64,000 bases of DNA from Oceanobacillus sp. HTM 045 (GTDB taxonomy: Bacteria > Pseudomonadota > Alphaproteobacteria > Rhodobacterales > Rhodobacteraceae), in assembly GCA_009733745.1 (NCBI GenBank), contig WNWL01000003.1:1-64000 (forward strand). Direction: 5' to 3'. Both the position numbers and the translations under genes were made by a program. Positions 34,130-44,026 of this stretch are shown here, piece after piece. The stretch's first letter is position 1. The number at the start of each line of letters is the position of its first letter. The notes under the pieces are model-generated. The model was given only the letters and a program-made list of their open reading frames with translations. It was not told the origin of the DNA and made no database searches.

Positions 34130-35161
34130 TTATTGCTGCGGTGCGGCCGTCGATGATCGCTCGACAAGCTTGCCGGGCGGCAGGAGAAGATCCCCGATGT
34201 CCTGGGCTTCGCCGTCCACGAGAGCTAGGAGCCGGCGAACGGCGGCTCTGCCCATTTCCTCTGTAGGAAGCGCGACCGTGGTGATCGCGGGATAGGCAAC
34301 ACAAGCCAGGAGATCGTCGTGCATGGTTACGACGGAGACTTCTTCGGGTACTCGTTTTCCCCGCACGTGAAGTCGCGCGATCGCAGCCGCGCCCGTCAGC
34401 AGCGTCGCCGCATGGATCGCTGTCACGCCGGCGCCCAGCAGCGCATCGACTGCATCCGGAACTCGGTCAGGAGAGTACCCGGCCTCTGCCACGAGTTCGT
34501 CGCCATGCGGCAGTCCGGTCTGCGTAAGGGCCTCGGCCCAACCGCGGCGGCGCGCCTCGCCGTTGAACCCACCGAGGCGCCCGGCAAGATGCCCGATCCG
34601 GCGATGGCCAAGACCGATCAGGTGCTCGACGCCGATCCGGGCGGCGGCGCAGGTATCAATCGCAATGCAGTTGCCGTCGCCCTGCAGGATGCGGTTGATG
34701 ATCACATGCGGACGGTTGGTGCTGGCCAGTGTCTGTCGCAGGCGGTCGTCCTCGTCGAAGCTGGCGATGATGACGCCTTCGATCATGCTGTATCGGGAAA
34801 TGTCCTCGATGACCTCACTGCCCACGCCACCCTGGTCGTAGGCGACCAGAAGGGCATAGCCGGCCCGGCGAGCCTCCGTCTCCGCCGCAATGATCGCCGA
34901 CGCGAAGATCGGATTCTCGATCTGTGGAACAACCATGAGGATGGTTGAGGACTTCGCGGTCTTCAGCGCCCTCGCAACCGGATTGCCGTGATAGCCGAGC
35001 CGGTTCGCGGTCTTCAGTATCCGCTTCCGCGTCTCATCCGCGACGCGCCCCTTGTTCTGGAGTACGCGGGACACTGTCGATACATCTACGCCAACTGCGC
35101 TGGCAACATCCCGTAAAGTGACTGGACCGCGCTTGTTCTCATTCGCCGGTTTCCGCTTCAC
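34130..35161 (-). CDS. LacI-family transcriptional regulator
   Basis: This 343-residue repressor has an N-terminal HTH and hinge (VTLRDVASAVGVDVSTVSRVLQNKGRVADETRKRILKTANRLGYHGNPVARAL) and a periplasmic-binding-like effector domain. GTG 35161 follows a GAGGG at suitable distance; the upstream extension to 35215 uses a rare start and looks non-coding. The gene lies immediately upstream of the polyol operon. The 22-bp palindrome between them is its probable operator, with induction expected from the substrate or a phosphorylated product. Confidence 0.88.
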   Translation of the reverse strand: MKRKPANENKRGPVTLRDVASAVGVDVSTVSRVLQNKGRVADETRKRILKTANRLGYHGNPVARALKTAKSSTILMVVPQIENPIFASAIIAAETEARRAGYALLVAYDQGGVGSEVIEDISRYSMIEGVIIASFDEDDRLRQTLASTNRPHVIINRILQGDGNCIAIDTCAAARIGVEHLIGLGHRRIGHLAGRLGGFNGEARRRGWAEALTQTGLPHGDELVAEAGYSPDRVPDAVDALLGAGVTAIHAATLLTGAAAIARLHVRGKRVPEEVSVVTMHDDLLACVAYPAITTVALPTEEMGRAAVRRLLALVDGEAQDIGDLLLPPGKLVERSSTAAPQQ

Positions 35162-35454
35162 AATAAGCGCCCTCGACCTCCCAGAAGAATGTGTGATCGA
35201 CCTTATAACCAGCAAAGGCTCTGCGAGAGCTATAGTTTGAAGATCGCAAGTCTCAGTTCCGGCACCATGCCACTAGCCAGTTGGTCCAGTTCGGGTGAAG
35301 CATCCAATTCCGAAGGGTGCCGCTTGATGGAGATGGCTCGCCCATCGATATGCCAGTCTTCGCCCGGACACTAGGGGCGCCTCCCTGATCGCCGTACCAC
35401 CTAAGATTGCCCCGAGAAATGACCGCCAGTAACGATGAAGCCCAACTGGCCAAT
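35162..35454. other. Gap between the peptide importer and lacI
   Basis: This gap has no convincing gene. It should hold the lacI promoter. One short minus-strand frame (35253-35453) ends in a tail vaguely like that of some DNA methyltransferases but has no catalytic motif, so I do not call it. Confidence 0.5.
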
Positions 35455-36324
35455 TCAGATCGACTGGCGAACGTCGAGGGCGTCGCGGAGCCAGTCGCCG
35501 ATGAAGTTGATCGACAGCACCACCAACATGATCGCGAGGCCGGGGAAGACGCCGAGCCACCAGGCCTGGCTGATGAAGCCGCGCCCGTCGGCGAGGATCA
35601 GGCCCCATGTCGGCGTGTCGGCGTCCACGCCGAGGCCGAGGAAGGAGAGGCTCGCCTCGCCGAGGATCGCGTAGGAGATGCTCACCGTCGCCTGCACGAT
35701 GATCGGCGCGGTCGCGTTCGGGAGGATATGAATGAAGAGGATCCGCAGGTCGGAAAAGCCGAGCGTGCGGGCGGCATCGACATACTGCTCCTCGCGCAGG
35801 CTCAGCGTCATCGAGCGCGCTACACGGGCGAAGTCGTCGATGAAGGCGAGAGAGATCGCGACAATCACGTTGAGCAGCCCCGTCCCGAACACCGCGACGA
35901 GGTAGACCGCGATGATGAAGTTCGGGAATGCCCATTGCAGGTCTATGTAGCGCATGATGACGAGATCGATCCAGCCGCCGAAATAGCCGGCGATCAGGCC
36001 CAGGGTCACCCCGATCACCAGGGCGATCAGCACGGTCGAGACGCCGATGAAGAGCGAAACTTGCGTGCCGTGCAGGATCCGGCTCAGCAGGTCGCGCCCG
36101 AGATCGTCGGTTCCGAGCGGGTGCGCCCAGGACAGACCGCTCATCATGTCCATCGACATGTCGTTCGGATCGCCGGGCGAGAGCCAGGGTGCGAAGACCG
36201 CGCCGATCACGAACAGCGCTAGCACGATCAACCCCATCTGGGCCTTCCGGTCGCGCGCGAGCGTGGCACGGAGCCGTGAGCGGCGTTTGGGCAGGGCGGG
36301 GGCATCGAGGGCTGCGTCGGTCAT
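35455..36324 (-). CDS. DppC/OppC-type peptide ABC permease
   Basis: This 289-residue permease of the dipeptide/oligopeptide/nickel family has the N-terminal signature HPLGTDDLGRDLLSRILHGTQVSLFIGV and the EAA-like loop VDAARTLGFSDLRILFIHILPNA. There are about six membrane segments. ATG 36324 overlaps the DppB-type stop. With the other subunits it imports short peptides, glutathione-like compounds or other dpp-family ligands. Confidence 0.9.
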   Translation of the reverse strand: MTDAALDAPALPKRRSRLRATLARDRKAQMGLIVLALFVIGAVFAPWLSPGDPNDMSMDMMSGLSWAHPLGTDDLGRDLLSRILHGTQVSLFIGVSTVLIALVIGVTLGLIAGYFGGWIDLVIMRYIDLQWAFPNFIIAVYLVAVFGTGLLNVIVAISLAFIDDFARVARSMTLSLREEQYVDAARTLGFSDLRILFIHILPNATAPIIVQATVSISYAILGEASLSFLGLGVDADTPTWGLILADGRGFISQAWWLGVFPGLAIMLVVLSINFIGDWLRDALDVRQSI

Positions 36325-37271
36325 CAGGAGTACCGGATCCGGGGGTCGATCACGCCGTAGAGCAGATCGACCAGCAGGTTGGAGAGCACGAAGAAAGCAG
36401 AAACGATCAGCACCGCTCCCTGCACAACCGGGTAGTCGCGGTTTAGGATGCCCTCTATCAGCACCCGTCCAAGCCCCTTGATGGCGAAGACGTTCTCGAC
36501 AACCACGGCGCCCGAGATCAGCAGCGCGAAGGCAATGCCGATCACCGTGATGACCGGGATCATCGCGTTGGGCAGCGCATGGCCGAGCATCATCTTCCGG
36601 CCCGTGAGCCCCTTGGCGGCGGCGGTGCGCATGTAGTCGGCCTTCAGCACCTCTAGCAGCGCCGAGCGGATCATCCGGGCGATGATCGCGGAGAAGGCGG
36701 TGCCGACCGCGATTGCCGGCAGGATCAGGTGCTTGAGCCAGGGCCAGAAGCCTTCGGAGAGCGGAACGTAGCCGATGGCGGGAAGCCACTGCAGGTTCGC
36801 CGCGAAGACGATAATGAGCAGGATCGCCAGCCAGAAATCCGGCATCGATAGCCCGAGGAAGGCGGCGAAGGACACGGCGGTGTCGGTCGCGGTGTTCCGC
36901 CGGGTGGCAGAGATGATGCCCGCCGGCACGGCAATCGCGACCGCGATGACGAAGGCGATCAGGGCCAGCGACAGGGTGCGGGGCAGCGCCTCGAGGATGA
37001 TCTGCGTCACCGGCTGGTGGCTGCCGTAGAGCGAGGTGCCGAGGTCGCCTTCCAGCATGAGGGCGAACCACTTGAAATACTGGACCAGCATCGACTGATC
37101 GAGGCCGAGTTTGGCGCGCATGGCGGCGATCTCGTCGGGCCCGCCGGCATCGGCCAGCATCGCCGCTATCGGGTCGCCCGGCACGATGCGCAGCATGAAG
37201 AAGACGAGCGTAGCGACCGCCCACATCACCACGATGGCTCCGAACAGGCGGCGGATCAGGAAGACTGACAT
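36324..37271 (-). CDS. DppB/OppB-type peptide ABC permease
   Basis: This 315-residue permease begins MSVFLIRRLFGAIVVMWAVATLVFFMLRIVPGDP, the standard DppB N-terminus, and has the loop ADYMRTAAAKGLTGRKMMLGHALPNA. It partners the DppC-type protein. The gene lies 77 bp after the binding-protein gene in the same orientation. Confidence 0.91.
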   Translation of the reverse strand: MSVFLIRRLFGAIVVMWAVATLVFFMLRIVPGDPIAAMLADAGGPDEIAAMRAKLGLDQSMLVQYFKWFALMLEGDLGTSLYGSHQPVTQIILEALPRTLSLALIAFVIAVAIAVPAGIISATRRNTATDTAVSFAAFLGLSMPDFWLAILLIIVFAANLQWLPAIGYVPLSEGFWPWLKHLILPAIAVGTAFSAIIARMIRSALLEVLKADYMRTAAAKGLTGRKMMLGHALPNAMIPVITVIGIAFALLISGAVVVENVFAIKGLGRVLIEGILNRDYPVVQGAVLIVSAFFVLSNLLVDLLYGVIDPRIRYS

Positions 37272-37348
37272 CGTGCCTCTGGTCCTCGGCAGGCGGCGTT
37301 GCGGGGCCGGGAGCGCGGCGCGCTCCCGGCGGTTCTGTCAGCGCGGGC

Positions 37349-39124
37349 TCAGGCGAGCGTCACGCGGTCGAGGTCGTTCAGGCCGGGGATCCGGCTTTCG
37401 TCCGGGAAGTTCACCGACTTGTGGCGCACCTGCACGTCGACCGGGTGGTAGAGGAAGCCGCAGGCCACCTTGTCGGAGGTGATCTGGTTGGCTGTCTGTA
37501 CCGCCGCCTTGCGGGCGTCGAGATCGGCGGTCACCGACTGTTCCGCTACCAGGGCATCAACCTCCGCATCGCTGAAGAACCCGAACGGCTTCTCCTCCTT
37601 GTCACGAGTGCGGCCGTTGAACTTCGAGGTCGTGGACATCCAGTCGACCAGCCCGTCGTCCGGGTCGTAATCACCGCCCGACCCGCCGAGGCGCATGTCG
37701 AACTCCATCCGGTTGAAATCCTCGATCTGGACCGAGAACTCCTTGGTGACCACGTTCACCTTGATCCCCAGCACCTGCTTGTAAATGTTGGCGATCACCA
37801 GACCGTCGCGCTTCTCCGACGGGCGCACCACCAGTTCCAGCTCTGGAAAACCGTCGCCGCCGGGGAAGCCCGCATCGGCCAGCAACTGCTTCGCGCCCTC
37901 CGGGTCGAATGCCTGCTCAGAGGTCTCGCCGATGCCCTCGTCGTAGTAGAAGGCCATGGCCGGGTTGATCGTGCCGTAGGCAGGGTAGGCATAGCCGAAA
38001 CGCGCCTGCTGCACGTAAGTGTCCCGGTCGAGCGCCTTTGCCAGCGCGAGGCGGACCATGAAGCCCGGCTCCTTCTTCAACTCGTCGAGCGGCTTGTTGA
38101 AGTCCGTGACCTTCATCGGATCGCGCCACGGGTTGAGCCAGACGGACTGGAAACCCGGTCCGGGCTTCACGTCCACTACAAGGTCGCCGTTCGACTTAAA
38201 TCGGTCGATGAGCTGCGCCGCGATAGGGTTGCCGCCGATATACTGGATGTCACCCGCCTCGATGGCGGCGGCCAGCGGCTCCGCACCGTCGATCGGCTTG
38301 ATGATCACCTTGTCGAGCTTGGGTCGCTCGGGGTCGTAATAGTTCTCGAACTTCTCGAGTACCACGCCCTGCCCGAGCTGGTGCTCCGTCACCCGGAATG
38401 GGCCGGTGCCGACCGGTGCAAGGCCGTAGGCGGCGTCGCCCATGCTCTCAAGCGCGCCCTTTGAGACGATGGTCATCGCGCGGCCTGAGGAGCGTTCCAG
38501 CGCCTTGGTCAGGAACGAGGCCTGCGGGTTCTTGAGGGTGAACTTGACCTCGAGGTCGTTCAGCTTTTCCAGACTCGCCACGTTGGCGATGACCTTGGAG
38601 TGGATCGATTTCTCGGGGTCGCTCGAACGCTCGAAGGTATAGAGCACGTCATCCGCGCTGAAGGCGTCGCCGTTGTGGAAGGTCACACCCTCGCGCAGCT
38701 TGAAGACGTACTCCTTGCCGTCTGCCGAGACCTCCCAGTTCTCCGCGAGATCGCCCTGCGCCACCAGTGCGCTGTCAATGTGCATCAGCCCCGAGAGCAC
38801 GTTGGACATGATCTGGAACTGCAGCACCTGGCCGATCTGGGCCGGGTCGAGGGTCTGGATCTCGGCGACCCCGGCCCAGCCGCAGGTCAGCGTACCACCC
38901 GCGGCGCCCTGTGCCATCGCGCGGTTGCCGAGCCCCGGCACGAGGTGCGCCGCCGTCAGCGCACCGCTTGCGGCCAGCAGGCGCAGCGTGGCCCGGCGCG
39001 AGAGCTGCGGGCCCGACATCTCGTCGCGGCTCAACCCGAACATCGGGTCGCGCGGGTCGAAATCGGTCGCATCGTCGAGGGCGGCCTTTATCCGCCTCTT
39101 CAGGTCGTTATCCGGCGTGGTCAT
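37349..39124 (-). CDS. Peptide-type ABC substrate-binding protein (family 5) with Tat signal
   Basis: This 591-residue DppA/OppA-like receptor has a long N-terminus followed by a twin-arginine motif (LSRRATLRLLAASGALTAAHLVPG) and a cut near AMAQGA. Family 5 blocks include LAENWEVSADGKEYVFKLREGVTFHNGDAFSADDVLYTFER. The pre-signal extension of about 40 residues is unusual for the family. It overlaps the downstream ATPase gene by 17 bp on the coding strand's upstream side. The ligand is probably a peptide or glutathione conjugate, given the linked gamma-glutamyltransferase. Confidence 0.9.
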   Translation of the reverse strand: MTTPDNDLKRRIKAALDDATDFDPRDPMFGLSRDEMSGPQLSRRATLRLLAASGALTAAHLVPGLGNRAMAQGAAGGTLTCGWAGVAEIQTLDPAQIGQVLQFQIMSNVLSGLMHIDSALVAQGDLAENWEVSADGKEYVFKLREGVTFHNGDAFSADDVLYTFERSSDPEKSIHSKVIANVASLEKLNDLEVKFTLKNPQASFLTKALERSSGRAMTIVSKGALESMGDAAYGLAPVGTGPFRVTEHQLGQGVVLEKFENYYDPERPKLDKVIIKPIDGAEPLAAAIEAGDIQYIGGNPIAAQLIDRFKSNGDLVVDVKPGPGFQSVWLNPWRDPMKVTDFNKPLDELKKEPGFMVRLALAKALDRDTYVQQARFGYAYPAYGTINPAMAFYYDEGIGETSEQAFDPEGAKQLLADAGFPGGDGFPELELVVRPSEKRDGLVIANIYKQVLGIKVNVVTKEFSVQIEDFNRMEFDMRLGGSGGDYDPDDGLVDWMSTTSKFNGRTRDKEEKPFGFFSDAEVDALVAEQSVTADLDARKAAVQTANQITSDKVACGFLYHPVDVQVRHKSVNFPDESRIPGLNDLDRVTLA

Positions 39125-40144
39125 GGATCACCTCCTGTGGTGGTTTTATCGTTGCGGTCGGTTCTGGCGGCCCCGCGAACCAGCACGCGGCAGCGTGCCC
39201 GGAACCGTAATCATCTAGCGGCGGCGCCTCCTCCGCGCAGCGCCGCGCAGCGCGAGGGCAGCGCGGATGGAAAACGCAGCCTGGCGGCGGGTTGGCAGGG
39301 CTCGGCACCTCGCCCTGCAGGGGCACGACGACCCGGTCCGCCTCGGAGGCGGGGTCGGGGTCGGGCACCGCGTCGATCAGCGCCTGCGAATAGGGATGCA
39401 GCGGCTCGGCGAAGAGCGGCTCGGAGGGTGCGCGCTCCATCATACGGCCGAGGTACATCACCCCCACCCGGTCGCAGAGATGGCGCACTACGGAGAGGTC
39501 GTGCCCAATGAATAGGTAGGTCAGGCCCAGCTCGGTGCGGAGTTCCCCGAGCAGGTTGATGATCTGCGCTTGGATCGACACGTCGAGCGCGGAAACTGCC
39601 TCGTCGCAGACCAGCAGTTCCGGCTCCATCGCCAGCGCCCGGGCGATACCGACGCGCTGTCGCTGCCCGCCCGACATCTCATGCGGGTAGAGTCCCGCGA
39701 ACCGCCGCGGCAGACCGCAAAGGTCGAGCAACTCATCCACCCGCGCCTTCACGTCGCTGCGCGGCACGAGGCCATGCACCCGGATCGGCTCGCCGATGAT
39801 GCGCCCGGCGGTCATGCGCGGGTTGAGGGAGGAGAACGGGTCCTGGAACACCGCCTGCACCTTGCGGCGAAACCCGGTAAGACCGGCGCCGCGCAGCCCG
39901 GCGACATCCTGCCCCTCGAACATGATCCGCCCGCCGGTGGGCTCGACCAACCGCAGCACCGCGCGGGCAACGGTGGTCTTGCCGCAGCCGGATTCGCCCA
40001 CCAGCCCGAACGCCTCGCCCCGCCGTATCGCGAAGCTGACACCCGAGACAGCATGAACCGCGCCCGTCACCCGCCTGAACAGGCCCGTGCGGATCGGGAA
40101 GGCGACGCGGAGGTCCTCGACCTCCAGGAGCGTCTCCGCAGCCA

Positions 40145-40145
<1 letters not shown>
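39108..40145 (-). CDS. OppF/DppF-type ABC ATPase
   Basis: This 345-residue ATPase has Walker [10 protein letters not shown], signature [16 protein letters not shown], Walker [20 protein letters not shown], and the C-terminal oligopeptide-transporter extension with a Cys cluster ([14 protein letters not shown]). ATG 40145 overlaps the OppD-type stop by ATGA. An extended frame to 40235 exists, but homologues start at this Met. Confidence 0.91.
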
Positions 40146-41125
<980 letters not shown>

Positions 41126-41180
41126 CGCGGCTTCGTCACGCTTTGCGGACTTTCGGAAATGGACATCCGTCGCTCCGGTT

Positions 41181-41198
41181 ATTATCGTTATCGATAAT
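41181..41198. promoter_or_regulatory. Candidate GntR operator (inverted repeat)
   Basis: ATTATCG (41181-41187) and CGATAAT (41192-41198) form a perfect inverted repeat around TTAT in the 93-bp divergent gap between the importer operon and the GntR gene. The site is AT-rich in GC-rich DNA and lies 21 bp before the gntR ATG, so autoregulation and control of the importer are both likely. Confidence 0.65.
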
Positions 41199-41218
41199 TC
41201 AAATGCGCGAGCCGCCCG

Positions 41219-41941
41219 ATGTCAATGCTCTCTCCCGAAATCGATCCCCCCGCTGGCCAGATCGGTGGCCGCAAGGCGGATCGCGCCTACGAATACCTCA
41301 AGCGCGCAATTCTCCTGCGTCGGCTGGAGCCGGATCAGCAGTTGCTGGAACAGACCCTCGCCGGGGAATTTGCCTGCAGCCAGGGTACGGTGCGCGAGGC
41401 GCTGCTACGGCTCGGCGAAGACGGTCTGGTTGAGCGCCGCGGTTACCAGGGCACTTTCGTCACTGGAACCAGCCTCGCCGAGGCCGCCGAGATGGTGCGC
41501 GTCCGTCTCTCGATCGAGCGCAGCGTCGCCCGCAGCCTCGCCGAAACCGGGGTGGAGCACGACAAGGCAGCGATCGAGGCTATACTCGCGGCAATGGACA
41601 CCGCCCACGCCGCGGGCGATCTCTACCTTTGCAGCCAGCTCGACAGGCAGTTCCACGCACGGCTCGCGACCAGTGCGGGCATGGGACTGCTCGCACCGAT
41701 CCTCCGCCGCTGCGCGCTGCACATCCACCGGTTCACCCTCGGCGGGCTCGAAGTCCCACGCGAATTCTTCCAGGAGTCCGGCATCGGCGACGAGCACCGC
41801 GAGTTGCTGGCGGAACTCACCTCCGGCAGCGCCCCGCGCGCGGAAGCGGCCGTCACCGCCCACCTCGCTCGAGTGCTCACCCGCTGGTCCCCTTCTCTGA
41901 TCGCCGCGACCCGCGACGCCTTCGACACAAGAAAAACCTGA
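41219..41941 (+). CDS. GntR-family regulator with FCD domain
   Basis: This 240-residue regulator has a winged helix (AYEYLKRAILLRRLEPDQQLLEQTLAGEFACSQGTVREALLRLGEDGLVERRGYQGTFV, about 20-80) and an FCD ligand domain with possible metal ligands DRQFHARL.. and DEHRELL. It lies 12 bp upstream of the gamma-glutamyltransferase gene and is divergent from the peptide importer. It probably regulates both through the inverted repeat at 41181-41198. Confidence 0.88.
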   Translation: MSMLSPEIDPPAGQIGGRKADRAYEYLKRAILLRRLEPDQQLLEQTLAGEFACSQGTVREALLRLGEDGLVERRGYQGTFVTGTSLAEAAEMVRVRLSIERSVARSLAETGVEHDKAAIEAILAAMDTAHAAGDLYLCSQLDRQFHARLATSAGMGLLAPILRRCALHIHRFTLGGLEVPREFFQESGIGDEHRELLAELTSGSAPRAEAAVTAHLARVLTRWSPSLIAATRDAFDTRKT

Positions 41942-41953
41942 CAAGGGAGTCCC

Positions 41954-43747
41954 ATGTCCTGTTTCACCACCCGCCCGGAAATCACCGGCAGTTTCGGCGT
42001 TGCCACCTCCACCCACTGGATCGCCTCCGCCGTCGGCTTCGGAATCCTCGAGAAGGGCGGCAATGCCTTCGATGCCGCGGTCGCCATGGGCTTCACGCTG
42101 CAAGTGGTGGAACCGCACCTGAACGGCCCCGGCGGCGAAGTGCCGATCATCTTCCGCGCGGCGGGCGAGGATCGGGCTCGCGTACTCTGCGGCCAGGGCG
42201 GCGCTCCCGCCGGGGCAACGATCGCGCATTACCGCAGCGAAGGCCTGGAACTGATCCCGGGCTCCGGCTTGCTGGCCACGGTCATCCCCGGCGCGTTCGA
42301 CGCATGGATGCTGATGCTGCGCGACCACGGCACCATGTCACTGCGCGAGGTTCTCGAACCGGCAATCCACTATCTTGAAGCCGGGCACCCGATCCTGCCC
42401 CATGCCGTCGATGCCATCGCGAACCTCGAAGACCTGTTCCGCGAGGAATGGCCGACTTCCGCCGCCATTTGGCTTCCCGGTGGCGCGGTGCCCGAGGTGG
42501 GATCGCTCGTCCGCAATCCCGATCTCGCGCGCACCTGGCGGCGGATCATCGACGAGGCCGAGGCTGCGAACGACCGTGAGGCCGGTATCGATCGCGCCCG
42601 CGACGCCTTCTACCGGGGTTTCGTCGCAGAGGCGATTGCCGAATACTTCGCCACGGCTGAAGTGATGGACGCCACGGGCGAGCGCCGCCGCGGGGTCCTT
42701 ACCGGCGACGACCTCTCGGGGTTCGAGGCCCGCTACGAGGATCCGCTCACCCTTGACTACGCCGGCTGGACCGTCGCGAAGGCAGGCGTCTGGAGTCAGG
42801 GCCCGGCATTCCTCCAGACCCTTGCCATTCTCGATGGCACCGGCATCGACCAGATGGACCCGCTTGGGCCGGACTTCGTACACAACGTGATCGAGGCGAT
42901 GAAACTCGCGTTTGCGGACCGGGAAGCCCACTACGGCGATCCGGACTTCTCCGATGTACCGGTGGAGACCCTGCTTTCGCGCGCCTACGCAGCAGAGCGG
43001 CGCGCGCTGATCGGGGCGGAAGCCTCGACCGAGCAGCGCCCCGGCCGCATCCCCGGTTTCGAGCACCTCGCTGACGCCGCGATCATGCGTGCCGGGCGCA
43101 GCTACGATCTCGCCGTTGGCGCCGATGCGGGTGAGCCGACGATGGCGCGGCTGACAGAGCGGCGTGGCGACACCGTGCATATCGACGTGATCGACCGATG
43201 GGGCAACATGGTCGCCGCCACGCCATCGGGCGGGTGGCTGCAGTCCTCTCCAGTAATTCCGGGGCTCGGATTCGCGCTGAACTCGCGGGCGCAGATGTTC
43301 TGGCTCGACGAGGGCCTGCCGACCAGCCTCGCGCCCGGCCGCCGGCCGCGTACGACGCTGACCCCGTCGCTCGCATTCGAGGACGGAGCGCCGCGGCTCG
43401 CCTTCGGCACGCCTGGCGGCGACCAGCAGGACCAGTGGCAGATCGCCTTCTTCCTGCGACATGTACACGGCGGGATGAACCTGCAGGAGGCGATCGACGC
43501 GCCGCATTCCCACTCGCTGCACTTCACCTCGTCCTTCTACCCCCGCGCGGCGCAACCTGGGCGGATGGTACTGGAGGCAAATGCCGGGCCGGATCTCGCT
43601 GCTGCATTGCGCGCACGTGGGCACGATGTGGAGGTGGCGGATCCCTGGTCCGTCGGCCGGATGAGCGCCGCGAGCCTTGGTGCTGATGGCCTTCTGCGCG
43701 CCGCGGCCTCACCACGGCTGATGAAGGGCTATGCCGTCGGTCGATAA
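41954..43747 (+). CDS. Gamma-glutamyltransferase-family protein without signal peptide
   Basis: This 597-residue Ntn-hydrolase of the gamma-glutamyltranspeptidase family normally self-cleaves at a Thr to give large and small subunits. The likely nucleophile is Thr407 (RGDTVHIDVIDRWGNMVAATPS). Later blocks GRRPRTTLTPSLAFEDG and FGTPGGDQQDQWQIAFFLRHVHGGMNLQEAIDAP are typical. Most bacterial GGTs are periplasmic, but this N-terminus (MSCFTTRPEITGSFGVATSTHW) has no signal, so it is probably cytoplasmic and acts on compounds brought in by the adjacent peptide importer. Amide or acylase activity is possible in this family branch. Confidence 0.85.
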   Translation: MSCFTTRPEITGSFGVATSTHWIASAVGFGILEKGGNAFDAAVAMGFTLQVVEPHLNGPGGEVPIIFRAAGEDRARVLCGQGGAPAGATIAHYRSEGLELIPGSGLLATVIPGAFDAWMLMLRDHGTMSLREVLEPAIHYLEAGHPILPHAVDAIANLEDLFREEWPTSAAIWLPGGAVPEVGSLVRNPDLARTWRRIIDEAEAANDREAGIDRARDAFYRGFVAEAIAEYFATAEVMDATGERRRGVLTGDDLSGFEARYEDPLTLDYAGWTVAKAGVWSQGPAFLQTLAILDGTGIDQMDPLGPDFVHNVIEAMKLAFADREAHYGDPDFSDVPVETLLSRAYAAERRALIGAEASTEQRPGRIPGFEHLADAAIMRAGRSYDLAVGADAGEPTMARLTERRGDTVHIDVIDRWGNMVAATPSGGWLQSSPVIPGLGFALNSRAQMFWLDEGLPTSLAPGRRPRTTLTPSLAFEDGAPRLAFGTPGGDQQDQWQIAFFLRHVHGGMNLQEAIDAPHSHSLHFTSSFYPRAAQPGRMVLEANAGPDLAAALRARGHDVEVADPWSVGRMSAASLGADGLLRAAASPRLMKGYAVGR

Positions 43748-44026
43748 TGCGAACGCCCCGTGGCCGGGAGATGCCGATCAGTCCGTATGATGGCCCAGTC
43801 AATGGTTGCAGCCGGCATCATTACCGTGCGCCTCGCGCTACAGCATCGGTTGGCACGCAAAATGCTGCCGCTAATTTTACCGGCATGGGCCAGCGCGCGC
43901 AGCTTCCGGCAACCGATTAAGCTCAGATTCCCGACCACAGGTAGCCCGCGCCGCTACGCGTTACGCGTCCTGCCGCTGAGTTGGGGAAGTGTGCCGTGAA
44001 CAGGAGTCAAGGCCCCCAAAGCTGGC
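43748..44026. other. Convergent gap, no gene seen
   Basis: These 279 bases separate the convergent gamma-glutamyltransferase and CoA-transferase genes. Short open frames on both strands look random, and I see no clear hairpin terminator. Confidence 0.5.

Noticed and set aside
35253-35453. Possible relic of a DNA methyltransferase tail
   Set aside because: A short minus-strand frame ends LHPNWTNWLVAW, vaguely like some methyltransferase C-termini. There is no catalytic motif or start, so it is more likely chance.
43760-43999. 79-codon frame after the gamma-glutamyltransferase gene
   Set aside because: No ribosome site, mixed codon use and no recognisable product. Frames of this size are expected by chance in GC-rich DNA.
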